64,000 nucleotides of DNA, taken from positions 992,001-1,056,000 of the forward strand of contig JAMSLZ010000006.1 in assembly GCA_026027325.1 (NCBI GenBank), given 5' to 3'. Below are positions 46,771 to 58,590 of this stretch, one piece after another. A program made the translations under genes and the position numbers. Positions within the stretch are counted from its first letter, which is position 1; each line of letters begins with the position of its first letter. Below the pieces are notes generated by a model. The model was given only the letters and a program-made list of their open reading frames with translations. It had not been told where the DNA came from and made no database searches. Source of the stretch: Actinomucor elegans (lineage: Eukaryota > Mucoromycota > Mucoromycetes > Mucorales > Mucoraceae).

Positions 46771-47052
46771 TTTTCAGCTGTGCTATATAAGCCAGATTAT
46801 TGGTCCTTTGAGCCAGCTGTTTTCTATCCCATGCATGCTTTGCAGGCGATCGACCAATTAGAATTGAAGCTAGATATACTAGATACAAGATCAAATAGCT
46901 TCAGATTTGAAATAACTATGTCATTTCTGGGCAATGGTACACATTCTGAAAGGGTTCTTAGAGGAAATAGTATCCACTTGGCTGTTGGCAACGAAAGAAA
47001 AAAAAAACCAGTTAGCTGGGCCAATCATATCGTGCCATGTTCACTCAAGTAA
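46771..47052 (+). pseudogene. Possible degenerate WWE-like coding segment
   Basis: An open stretch without an ATG ahead of the domain. It reads YWSFEPAVFYPMHALQAIDQ, then LE, and after a loop SFRFEITMSFLGNG, ending with basic SERVLRG. The order Trp, aromatic, I(D/E)QLE helix, [YF]-x-[VF]-[DE] strand, Met and terminal Arg parallels the mini-WWE genes (compare QQIEQLW and IYVDTELM at 48278). A stop codon lies just upstream (46768-46770), so either a first exon is missed (an acceptor TTTTCAG ends at 46777) or this is a relic. A GCTATATAAG box at 46782 could instead drive a short form from ATG 46831. Confidence 0.28.
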
Positions 47053-47130
47053 GGTAATTAAATTTGAAAATAGCATGACAATTGAGCCTCTCTTCTTCTT
47101 ACTTTCACTTATACTTTCCTTCATATTACT

Positions 47131-47490
47131 ATGGTAAAGCTTAATGAAGATGGATGACTAAACTTTTCTGACAATACTAAACGTAGGCCTCTACACCAAC
47201 TCTTCGTCAAAAGAACCAACTCTACAAAAACAGAGCTGCCAAAGGTGTTGTAGCTGCCAAAGCTGCTGAAGTAAGAATGACATACATATTTTTAGGCCAC
47301 AGTTAGTTGAACTAAGCTGTTTAATAATAGAAAACAAAAGTAGTTAGTAAGACCAATTATTCCTATTGGGCTATTGGCGTTCTATGCTTTGCATTATTTG
47401 GTGGAGGTAATTATACCAAGTCTTTGATAATACCCAATGACTAATTGTCTTTGTATAGTACTTCTTCAACTTATCGACCTCTTATTCTAA
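47131..47490 (+). CDS. RAMP4/SERP1-type ribosome-associated membrane protein (Ysy6)
   Basis: Small ER tail-anchored protein bound at the Sec61 translocon, stabilising membrane proteins during stress. Exons 47131..47133 (ATG alone), 47187..47270, 47331..47406, 47459..47490; 64 aa, matching the 60-65 aa of the family. After the split start it reads ASTPTLRQKNQLYKNRAAKG, a basic segment, then the membrane anchor YWAIGVLCFALFGGVLLQLI and a short DLLF end. The family arrangement (TP.QR at the start, basic middle, single C-terminal helix with QLI) is complete. As in VMA10 and RPL3, the first intron directly follows the ATG (ATG then GTAAAG), so ORF scans miss the gene. Confidence 0.88.
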
Positions 47491-48277
47491 ACCTTCAATT
47501 AAGGACATTCTTCATGTATATAGCCCCCTCTCTCTTCATTAGGGGTAGACTGTATATAATATAACCCATTCAATAAAATGAATACATACTTTTCTTTTTT
47601 ACGCCATGTTACCTGAAATGTAACACATACCTGATCTAAGTATAAAGAGCCGGTCCAACTATTTGAAAAAGCATTTGTTAAGCTGACCTAATGAGAATTA
47701 ATGGCTCAAATACGCAGCATCTGTGATAGGACCATATGATTTATGTACTCTTGAGCATCTCTTACCAATCATTTACGACTATTTAGTGTAATCTTAAACT
47801 GTGCCTCATTATTGAAGTCGACTTTGCCACAATTATACATTCAGATAAGTGACATACGATAACAGCATTCGTAAACCCCATCTGCTAATTGAACTATGGC
47901 CAAATCACATTAGATTCGTTTTCTGCTATGATAGGACAATAGTGCTTGTTCTATTCTTAAGCTGAGCTCTCACTCATAACAAACCAATTGGCAGATAATT
48001 CACACATGTAATACTTATGATGGATACATAATATAGTTACTAAACCGTGTAATCTAGATGGTAGGAGAAGAATCTGCATGCCTCTTGGGTAAGCTTCTTA
48101 CAAAAAAGATACTTTGGCCGAAGTGGAGTATGATCCCTCGTTTAGTTCATAAAATTCTTTCTATTTGGTCTGTAACACAGTTGAATCCTAATGATAGATC
48201 AACTTAGCTATAAAAGACCTTGGAATTCAACTTTCTTTCCTCTTCAATATTATTTTTTCGACAAAGACAATACTAAT
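47491..48277. other. Intergenic, AT-rich
   Basis: Downstream of the RAMP4 gene and upstream of WWE-like mini-gene 2. No gene seen apart from the mini-gene's TATA box (48209). Confidence 0.55.
48209..48216 (+). promoter_or_regulatory. TATA box of WWE-like mini-gene 2
   Basis: TATAAAAG, 62 bp before the ATG at 48278. Its presence argues that translation starts at 48278 rather than at the in-frame ATG 48191, which lies upstream of the TATA box. Confidence 0.5.
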
Positions 48278-48487
48278 ATGAGCAATCCACGATGGATATT
48301 TGCTTTAGGAGAGCAGTGGTTATCTCTGGATGCAAAGACACAGCAGCAGATCGAACAGCTTTGGTACGCTAATCAAGCAAATTGGGTCAGTAGCGATACT
48401 TTTCGTGGGCCCATTTATGTTGATACTGAGTTAATGACTCTAATCCACGAAGGCAACTCTTATGCAATCGCTCGACTAGGAAGATAG
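48278..48487 (+). CDS. Stand-alone WWE-domain-like mini-protein 2
   Basis: Single-exon 69-aa ORF, start chosen at 48278 because it follows the TATA box and because the protein then lines up end to end with the 28849 mini-protein. WWE-like marks: NPRWIFALGEQW with both Trp, the helix QQQIEQLW, an extra Trp in QANWVSS, the strand RGPIYVDTELM and a terminal basic end (IARLGR). Identity with mini-protein 1 is roughly one third over the full length, so the two are old duplicates under constraint on the same positions. There are no other domains, signal or membrane segment. It lies alone in gene-poor DNA, between RAMP4 and the pseudo-dynamin gene. Binding of ADP-ribose is inferred only from the fold pattern. 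Confidence 0.6.
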   Translation: MSNPRWIFALGEQWLSLDAKTQQQIEQLWYANQANWVSSDTFRGPIYVDTELMTLIHEGNSYAIARLGR

Positions 48488-49579
48488 TGGTCCACGGGTT
48501 CTTTAAACGGCATACAAATCGCAACCACTCTTTAGATATTAATACCATTCCAACCTGATCTACGAATGGGCTGACATAATAGCCATCTCCATTAACATGC
48601 CTAAACTTATTATTATGATGATGATCCTTATTAAATAGAAGAACATAGACTAGTAACGCATATTTTTCACTATAGCAATAAAGAGATTTGTAGCTTAAAT
48701 GCATCACCATAATTTAATAACGCATTATGATCTCTGCAATTCGAATAATATTATTGCAGCTTTCTTTAGACATATATTCTTACATTGTAGGCAAAATAGT
48801 TCTTTATAATAGCCTATATTCTGCACTTGATACAATAAGATACCCTTTAGGGTGATAAGATGCCTATAATTGCATGCACTGGAGGATACATTGACTTGGA
48901 AGTGATTATATACAAGTTAATTAAACTTAGATTATTAACACAAAGTGGCCACTGCTATGTTTGTATCAAGATTGATAAGTCATCGCATAAGATGATGCTA
49001 TTGTGGCGGGGTATCTATCATCTTGTTTCTTGGCAAATGGGCTATTAGAAATATCACAGAAATGAACAAATCTTCTCGCTAACCAGAAACACTCATATAC
49101 GCAATACTGTATGTCTAGACTTCAGCACATTTCAGATCGATTGCATGATGAATTAAATAGATTTATAAACCATTAAGTGTATTTGCTGCGTAGTGAGTGA
49201 GTTGAGTAACTGGTACACAATAGATTTTGCTATGTTACATGTGTGTACAATGGTACACCAACCGCGCCACTTGCAGGGAAATGGTAAGAAAACAAAGTTC
49301 ATTGACATAATTGCTATATGAATGCACAGCCACTTATCTTGAGCGATGCATGATTGCTTTACCTTATCTTGCAATGACAGCTAATATTTGGATATTGCAT
49401 AATACTGTATCGAAAGAAATAACCTAAAAAAAAATGCTCCCGTACTTTAGAAAATCTTGCAAAAGGCCAGTGGTTCATTTATGGTACATAGCATAGAGCA
49501 ATACCATAATGATATTTAATAGTGGAAAAGTAAGAGGTGATTAGGTATACATATTAAAAAAGGTGTGTACTATACAAGA
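48488..49579. other. Intergenic, AT-rich
   Basis: 1.1 kb without a supported gene. ORFs of 62 aa (48860) and 73 aa (49153, minus) have no recognisable content. Confidence 0.5.
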
Positions 49580-52477
49580 TTAATAATATGGCGAAGTATA
49601 GCCTCTATTTGATGGCGGGCTAATATCATGTCGTTTAACAAGATAATTTAACATATCCATGACTTCTTCCAGCTTCATTTTGCGCTCTTGTAGTATCAAA
49701 TGCTTCTGGACGGAGGGATTTTCTTTTGCAAACTTTTCAATTTGTGCAGGGCTCATTGGATAAATGATACGATTATCAATGACTTCCAATGGGAAGTTAA
49801 AAAAGAAGTCGTTCAAAAGTTCGATCTGAATAAACATGACAGCCTAAGAAAATGTCTGTTAGGCAAAAAAAAAAAAAAAAAAAATACACTGGAGATGGGC
49901 AAACACTTACAGTATAAGTTAGCTTCTCGGCAATAATGTTTAGGAAAGCTTCTGGGCAGAATTGCTTGTTCTCGGACGATTTACATTGTCTGCTTTTCAA
50001 GGCAGCTATACGATATTTAATAATCATGGCGCGATCTTGTAGGAACAGAGCCTCCTTTGCCTTTTCTAATAATTTATGCGGTTGCTGCTCCTCCTCAGCA
50101 TCGAAGTTTTGACTTTTCTCATCATCCAAAACACGTTTGATAGCACTACGGAGTCGCTTTTTACCAATGCTTTTCTTCAAAGTCCAAAGCATGTCCTCGC
50201 ACATGGCCAGTTCCTTCTCCAATATTGCCACGGTTCTCCTGACTCCGTCTTTCCACTCTACATCTGTTACTTCAACCTAACAAGATGCAACAAAGTTAAG
50301 TCATGCAGTTCATTTTATGTGTCTATCACTTTTAAAGCTTACCTCATACTTGTAAGGCTTGATCGTATTTTCTACTTGATCACTAGTAGCCAAGAATTTG
50401 TGTCTCAGCATCTCACCTGTCAAATCAACTATTTGCTTCTGGATCTTGGGATGATATTGAAACGGCTCAATCTTGACCAACCTCTCCATGTTGTTCATCA
50501 CTACATCCATGACAAGCTGGGTTGTAATTCGTCCGATACCACTTTTAGTAATGGCGGCTGAAGCCAAGTCCATTTTATACAACCAATAAAAGTCATCAGC
50601 ATTTGCTTTGGCCAATTCCAATATCTTGGCATCAGACCAATACTGTTCTGCACATACGTTTAGGACGTTTTGCTCAAGCAAATGTCGCACTTCATACCGT
50701 AGCTGTGGTTTACCTAGACATGAAGCGAATTCTTTGAATCGAAGTTTGAGTTCATCCATCGAGTCTGTGAGATAAGATGAAGCTGTCATTTCATGGTCGT
50801 TATAAATGACCTTGAAGAGGTAACTAGTTTCCTCCAACTCGCTTTTGATAGAGTCGACGATGCTGTAAATGGAACGACCCATGGATTGTTCTATAACACC
50901 GAGCATCTGATGGCGAAGCAAACGGCGCTCTTTTTCCTTATCGATTTGGCTATCATGATGATTTATGTTGATGTACCCTAGGCTCAATGGCGGGTGGTAG
51001 TCTTTAACGACGGAGGCTGCAGGAACATGTTCGTTTTTGATCTTGGGGTTATCAGATTCATCATCTGTATCACTGATCGGTGCTTCTTTCCTTGCATTTT
51101 TCTTGAGAATACCTACAGTTCTTCTTCCAAGTGGATCATATTTATCGCATATTTTTGCAGTAAGACTGTCTTTGATTGGTAAAGAGGTATCGTAAACAGC
51201 CATAATGATTGAGTGAGGATCATTTCCAATGTATTTTTCGCATAGAAAACGGTTTCCTTCGGGTATATCGAACAGGTTGAGGTAAGGTACATTTGGCCCT
51301 TGAATAGTTAGGCTTAAAGTAGTAGCGGTGCCTTCTGACTCACTCCCGAGTTCTTTGCTATTTTGCTCTGCCAATAGCTTTTTAATTGCTTTTTCAGCCT
51401 CCTCTAGTTTGAGCTCTTTTGCTTTCTCCTCGCCTTGTTGATAAATTGTAACCAATGCTTCTTGCAACTCAGAGTTATTGATAAAGCTGTACTCTACGAT
51501 TGTGTTGTTTCCATACAAGTCTCTGATAAGTAAAGCGGTTGTTAGTTCATCCAAAGGGTCATATTTCACTTTCATTTCCACTACCTTGTTAGAAATGGCT
51601 GGCCTAAGATTGATTCCAAGACGGATATACCGTTGTCTTGCTGGATATGACGAGATCCAATCATAACAATGGAGGGTATAAAGGGAATAACGCGATGGTT
51701 GATAGATATCAGCGTATTTCGTATATTAGCGAATTTTCTACAAAGCAGCATAAATTGGTAATCTTGGTTTTTCATCCTCGCTGCTGCATCTTGAGCAAGC
51801 GCTTCTTCATCTATTTCCTCTTCTTCTTCTTCCATCATGCTTTGCTTCATTTCCTGAATTGCTTGCAAACTACTGTTATTAGTGCTCGTATCCTTCGCTT
51901 CAGTGTCCTGTCCTTTCTTTTCTACAACCACTACTTCTTCAGCTGGTTTAGCAGGAAATGCCGAGTTAAAAATATGATTGATCGATCGAGTCTTGTCCTT
52001 TGCAGAAGCCAGTACATCATTGACTAGGTCAGAAAGTTTGATGTTCATCTCAGGAACTTTGATATCGATATCCTCTATACTTTCTCCCAAACCACTTAGT
52101 ATGCTTTTCGCGTCATTTAAGAACTCTGAGCTCTTGTCTGCTAGATCTATAGAGCAAAAAAGCATGAATAATCACGTAAGAAAAAGAGGGGACTCAATAC
52201 CCAAGGATGTACCTTGAAATTTGTTCGTAGCAATCGTAGCACCTGCTACAGCACTTCCAGCCAGAAACAAAGGAAGTCTTGCAGCTGAAAAAGCGACTCG
52301 CACCACAGTGGGTATGATAGATATGGAACGCTGTTGCTGATAAAGTGCCAAGTTTGACACTCTCACTCTAGGCCTTGCAACAATAGGTCTTGATAGTTGC
52401 AAATGATATAGTCTATTTGATAATGGCTTGTTACCATGACAAGCTGTCAGCTTGAATTTCGCTTTTGTTTGAAGCAT
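49580..52477 (-). CDS. Mgm1/OPA1-type mitochondrial dynamin, degenerate GTPase
   Basis: Exons on the minus strand: 52213..52477, 51585..52146, 50343..51522, 49911..50276, 49580..49843; 878 aa, close to yeast Mgm1 (902). A basic presequence (~1-60), a hydrophobic anchor LPLFLAGSAVAGATIA (~69-84) and an acidic linker match inner-membrane Mgm1/OPA1. The GTPase region is recognisable (FIPSIVMIGS, then VLESILGQPFL; IQGPNVPYLNLFDIPEGN; AVYDTS; KYDPLGRRTVGIL), as are the stalk and the C-terminal end (IIYPMSPAQIEKFAKENPSV). But the P-loop GKS is replaced by RHIQQDNGIS, DxPG by DIPE with switch II shortened, and TKxD by KKNA. It therefore probably does not hydrolyse GTP. Probably a paralogue working with active Mgm1; that part is inference. 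Confidence 0.8.
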
Positions 52478-53045
52478 CTATACAACTCGATAATAAAAAA
52501 AAAATATCGAACTCTTTTTTTTTTGCAGGCACATGTAATTCAAAAGAACAAGCACGTCACAAAGTCACACAACTGTACATAGCAGTGGTTTGAAACAAAA
52601 GAACATCCCATTTTCTCGAGAAACATGCTGGGCTTTTGTGATTCCTTATACATCAAACCTGTTAAGCAAAGTTTATATCCGACAAGGTCGTTTTGATTGG
52701 TTCACAGAAAGAGAAAAAAAAAGAACTGAAGTTTAAAAAAAAGACAACAGTTGTCTTTAACGCGGAGTTTAATAGAGTTTCGGAAGGCATGAGTCTTTAA
52801 TAAAATTAAAATGTAGAAAAATAGTTGAAAAGCAGCCATAACTCAAGTATCTTGTAAAATAAATGTTGTTGTATACTATTCAACATATAAAATCCAGTTT
52901 ATTAATAGACTATTCCCTGAATTGCATTGTCCACACTTTATAAAAATGTAATTTTAAAAAATTTGGGCCTAAGGCTATAATCTTAAAAAAAAATCGATCA
53001 TTTTTAACATTACCCCGATTTACACATTTCAAATGGCTTTTATCT

Positions 53046-53132
53046 ATAGATCAGTCAATAGATCCGGACCAAATACCGCATCAAATAAGTAGTAATATAC
53101 AAAACGAATGCTACATCTAGTAGAATCTTTGT
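53046..53132 (-). repeat. Dispersed ~75-bp repeat, copy 11
   Basis: On the minus strand: AAAGATTCTACTAGATGTAG, TTATTTGATGCGGTATTTGG, then TCCGGATCTATTGACTGATC. Confidence 0.6.
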
Positions 53133-53208
53133 TAAACTGATACACAGCTAGTATAATTTGCTTGTTCATAATTAATTGCATTTTTATATAATTGAAAACA
53201 ATCTATAA

Positions 53209-53277
53209 ATCTCAACCAATCTCAGTCATATGCAACATCAGAGTAGTCCTCCATGTTCGGAATGGATTGTTGCATCA
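53209..53277 (-). repeat. Dispersed ~75-bp repeat, copy 12
   Basis: On the minus strand: GATGCAACAATCCATTCCGA, ACATGGAGGACTACTCTGAT, then GAGATTGGTTGAGATTTATA. Confidence 0.6.
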
Positions 53278-53676
53278 TGGATGGGAAAAAAAAAATCTAA
53301 TCACATTTCTTTTGTTATATAAGCATTTTGGTGATGCCATTTATGAATCACATTCTTCATACTTAAATTCTTGTTTCTTCTGCCTAGCCAAAAGCCAAGT
53401 GACTCGAAATTGCGGCATATAGATATGCTTCCTTATCAATGCCACTCATCCAAAAATAGCGATATTTCATTTGGATCTGTGGCTTTTGTACCTTAAAAAT
53501 TGAGAATCTAACAATAAAGTGCAATAGCCGACGGTAATAATCAATATTTGACAGTTTTTTAAGGTTTGTAAATGGAGCTTTATGATTTATTTACAGGGCA
53601 ATGGACAAGTTATCAAACACACCCATAAAAAAGTTTTTCTCAAGGAAATACATCATAAACTAAGAAGCAGCAGCGC

Positions 53677-54508
53677 TTAGAAGAGACGGTGAGGCTTACC
53701 CATGGAAGACTTCAAGTACAAAGACTTGACGTTTTGCCAGTTCTTCTTCAACAAGGAAACAAGGAAGTTGACAGACAACATGATGTTGGCAGTCAATTGA
53801 TCCTCAGTCATATCGAGATGACCAACAGCAACACCGAGACAGAGAACCTTCTTCAATTGGAACTTGATGGTGGCACGGATTTCGTTGGCCTTATCGGTCA
53901 AGGAGTCGTTGTGAGAAACGGGGGTAGGGAACTTACCGACCTTGTGGAGACCAGGACCCAAGAGACGAGGAATTTGCTTGATCAAAGCTTCGGAAGCAAG
54001 GAAAGCATCGTACTTCTTGGCGAGCTTCTTGATGAGCTTCTTGTTCTTGTTGAGCTTCTTAAGATCGTCAACAGATTGGAATTCCATACCAGCACCCTTG
54101 GCTTGATCACAGTGGAAAGCATCACCGAGAACACAGACGGTCATACGAGGACGAGCGACGTTGGGGAGCTTGATGGTACCAGAGAAACGCTTATCACGTT
54201 GAGGATCGTAGTTCTTCAAACCAATTTGGAGTTCAATGGTCTCGACGAACTTACGAGGCTTCTCAGCAGAAGCAGCTTGGATTTGGTTCACAATCTCTCT
54301 GACAGCAGAGGCACTGACTTTGCTATAGACATAAAATCAACGTTTAGTGATCCAATCTTACTTTTGATGAATCCGTTCCATCCATTTGCCGATACAGTTT
54401 ATACTAATAGTTCGTGTTATAGAAGCTACAGATGATATACATACTGAATGGATGGATGCCATTATGGATGGATGGATGGATGGACGGATGGATGTTTATT
54501 TACCTCAT
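53677..54508 (-). CDS. RPL1: 60S ribosomal protein L10a (uL1)
   Basis: L1-stalk protein moving deacylated tRNA out of the E site. Exons on the minus strand: 54504..54508 (ATGAG only) and 53677..54322; 216 aa, as in the family. The split start gives [16 protein letters not shown], followed by [57 protein letters not shown] and the end [15 protein letters not shown], all conserved. The 181-nt intron starts two bases into codon 2 and opens GTAAATAAACATCCATCC, running into an (ATCC)n tract shared with RPL3 intron 1. Strong codon bias leaves a 248-aa antisense frame that is not a gene. Confidence 0.95.
54447..54494 (-). repeat. (ATCC)n tract in first intron of uL1 gene
   Basis: Interrupted run of ATCC units with one CCGTCC variant, read on the minus strand, starting about 9 nt behind the 5' splice site. 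Same unit, same variant and same position as in RPL3 intron 1. Confidence 0.8.
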
Positions 54509-54621
54509 TGTTGATTAAAGTGAAAGGGAAGGATGTACAAATGCACAGACAGTGCTTTCAAATACTTGTTGAAATGCGGAGAATGAATCTTTAAGCTCGC
54601 GTCTCGGACTATCGCACAACG

Positions 54622-54654
<33 letters not shown>

Positions 54655-55296
54655 TTTCAAAGTCAAGTATTTTCACTAGTCATTTTGAGAAAGCCAGTAC
54701 CATCAATTGCTATAGTTGCCATGCAGTACTATTAAGAGAGAGCCTTTTTTCGGTTTAAAGTAAATATGAGGATCTACGAAGGGTAAACATCCAAGTGAAG
54801 TAAACAATGCTCTCAGAAACCGCTTGAAAAGCAAAAGTAACCTTAATAATTTAAGCACAAAATTTTGTTTAGAAGCAGTTCATTTCCTAATCGTCTCTAA
54901 TGAGTTAAGCGATAAAATTTACAGACTTTAGCTGCGCGCCCACTAGTATTGTAATCTCTTCTACTCTGGATCGTTGGGTAGAATGAAAAGAGTTCATGGT
55001 AGACTGAATAGTGTATATCACAAAGTTTGGTCGGGTTTCTTATATAATCCTTCAGCCCGAAGTAGTCTGATTTTAAAACTTCAAAAGATCAACTAGATTC
55101 CCTTACCCTAGAAGTGCAAAGTATATCTATATCAAATATTGTCATTCGATAGTAAATAGGGTTATCCAACTCTCAAAAAGCCCAGTTAAACACTGCTGCT
55201 TTACATGCAAATATTTCCAAAGAGCACCATTTGATAAAACTATATACATTTATTTATTCCAATCAAGAACAAAAAGTAACAAAGCTATGCAGTGCT
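54509..55296. other. Intergenic
   Basis: Upstream region of the uL1 gene, with a 30-A run at 54622-54651. No gene seen. Confidence 0.55.
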
Positions 55297-55775
55297 TTAA
55301 AGAGGCGGAAGATTTCCCTCATCGTCTTTATGAGAACGAACCCATTCAGCAGTTTCTTCCTTGAGTACTTCAGGACTAATTTCAGGTTCTCTTTCAGCTT
55401 TTATCTAATTGAATTCACGTTTTACTTGAGCCTCAATGAACGTTACACGTTTAATTATTTAACTTACATCAGCCTCACTTTCTGTGGCATTACTCTCTTT
55501 CCAATCTGGAGCGTTCTCCATCAAGCTGTCAGCACCATCAACTATAGGGCTGTTAGCCAAATAATGATGATCAAAGAAAAAAAAACTTACTTTTGTACTT
55601 GTCAAAGCCAGGGTTCTTTTTAAAGAATACACAAGGACTTGAAGATAGACATCTATATAAACAAGTCTAAGATTTCTTGCAACCTGTAAAAATTGTAGAT
55701 GTGTATTCTTTACCTGGTTTGCTGAATGACCATCTTTCGAAGCGTAGGCTTAAATATAGTCGATAATCCGTTCAT
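55297..55775 (-). CDS. Small putative mitochondrial protein, unknown
   Basis: Four exons on the minus strand, 55714..55775, 55591..55652, 55468..55541, 55297..55404; 101 aa. The N-terminus (MNGLSTIFKPTLRKMVIQQT, then RCLSS) is basic and lacks acidic residues, as in mitochondrial presequences. The rest is acidic: KKNPGFDKYK, then LMENAPDWKESNATESEADI and a helical tail ending EWVRSHKDDEGNLPPL. I have the impression that an AP-x-W-x-E...AT-x-SEA...KA motif recurs in small fungal mitochondrial proteins, but I cannot name the family. All four exons join in frame and the introns have normal donors (GTAAAG, GTAAGT) and lengths, so the gene looks real although no single exon exceeds 108 nt. Confidence 0.6.
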
Positions 55776-56103
55776 AATTGAATACAATGAGAAAAGTAAA
55801 AAAAAAAAAGTAAGTGTACGAGTAAGACAAACTAAAGTCTTTGGTTTTATGTTTCTAAAGCATGGGAACAATTATGCCTGTCCCCCAAGTACCCAGTTAA
55901 AAAATCGCCGGTTTTACAATTGAAACAGGCTCAAGCAAACATGATGGTGTTAGTTTTAAAAGGTATTATATAAATATATATTATAGTAGATGAAGCTTAG
56001 CAGCTCCCCTTTTTTTTTCTTTAGCCGCGTTTTTTCTTTATATCAAAAAGCAGTGTATATACGTGTTTTTTTTTTTAGTTATTCATAAAAGTAAAAAGTC
56101 TGT
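55776..56103. other. Intergenic spacer
   Basis: Short AT-rich region upstream of the 101-aa gene and downstream of the PP2A gene, both on the minus strand. No gene seen. Confidence 0.6.
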
Positions 56104-57318
<1,215 letters not shown>

Positions 57319-58590
57319 TTCTTATATATATATATGTGTGGATTTATAGATGTATAGATTGTGATATATGATAAAAAGACAATACTAGAACAAAATGTGA
57401 AAAAAGAAAAAGAGATGATGAAGAAATGGCTATTTCGCACAACTTGCTTTTCCCTTTTGCCAACTGGTGAGTGAAAAAAAAAAGGAAAAAAATATCGAGG
57501 GTGACGTGTGTACGAGTAAGCTTAACCAATAGGAGCAATAGCTTTCTTCAATGAATATTGAAGGATCCCGTTCTTTGTCACTGATTTCCGACGAGTTACA
57601 CCCTACGTTGGTGCTTGTTTTTAGCCTTTACGCCTCAAAATAAAGCTTTGTATTCTTGTTTTCGGTCTTTGCTGTCTTTTTCCTCGAAAAAAAAATCCTC
57701 CACCCAGTTACTTTCAAAGCGATATACAGAACGTTCGCATTTTAAACTGAGGTGAAATTAATTATAAGTCATCCTTGTTTTTATTTACAAACTTTGAATG
57801 TATTTCTGCTAATATAAAGTGCACTTTAAAGGTATAGAATATAATATAAAATTATTTATTGTTTATCAGCATATATATGTGTATATATATTGGTTTTGAT
57901 TTTCTTTTTTTTCTATCTGAAAAAGTGGAGCTATCGTAATAAAGCTATGAAATCAAACAAGTATATATTTCTCGGAAATATATCTTAATTTTAATAAAGG
58001 ATAAAGTTTTTTTTTACGTTGATGGATATCACAGCAAAATTATGCACAAATATAATTAGTAGACTATATATCAGTTCGAGCTTTTTATTGTATCATATTA
58101 GTGTTGTAGTGCAGGATGCATTTCGCGAATTTGGGAATCAAAATTTATTCCTGTAAATTTATTCATCGTCGCCCAATAATAGCTTAGATTGTATGGCGGT
58201 ATCTAAATGTTAAATAATTTTCACCAACCAATCATACGTGATGTTTTTTTAGACGAAATTTAATATTTCTAACCAATAACTATGCACTGATTTGTCGAGG
58301 TTATAAAAAACTTAAAAAGTAATCTTCAAACCAATAAAGTAAGTGCATTTAAAGATTGAATTGCCGTCCACCACCATTTTCAACGACCGTCTATCTGCTA
58401 TTTATCTGTGACGTATCCCTTCCTCCTCCTCTTATTAGATACAGACACCTCACGCAGTACAGTTCTATATTTTTTTTATCATTCTTTTAAACATTTTTTA
58501 TTGTGTTTGTTCTTTTTAGGAAACAACCTTTTAAGTAACGAAGGTAAATCTATTAAATTTTTGGATACTAGATCGCCTTGAGCTCAATCA
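57319..58590. other. Divergent promoter region PP2A / STH1
   Basis: 1.3 kb AT-rich region between two divergently transcribed genes. A (TA)n run lies just 5' of the PP2A ATG (~57325-57337). No gene or RNA gene recognised; a 5' non-coding exon of STH1 may lie here (a possible acceptor TTTTTATAG ends at 58610). Confidence 0.55.

Larger units (their letters stand above)
52478..53676. other. Intergenic with two repeat copies
   Basis: 1.2 kb between the pseudo-dynamin start and the uL1 gene end. Two dispersed-repeat copies (53046, 53209), both on the minus strand and about 75 bp apart. A 76-aa ORF at 53192 is made largely of repeat sequence. Confidence 0.55.

Noticed and set aside
53689..54435. 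248-aa open frame opposite the uL1 gene
   Set aside because: Antisense shadow of a highly biased ribosomal-protein gene, and it runs across the uL1 intron.
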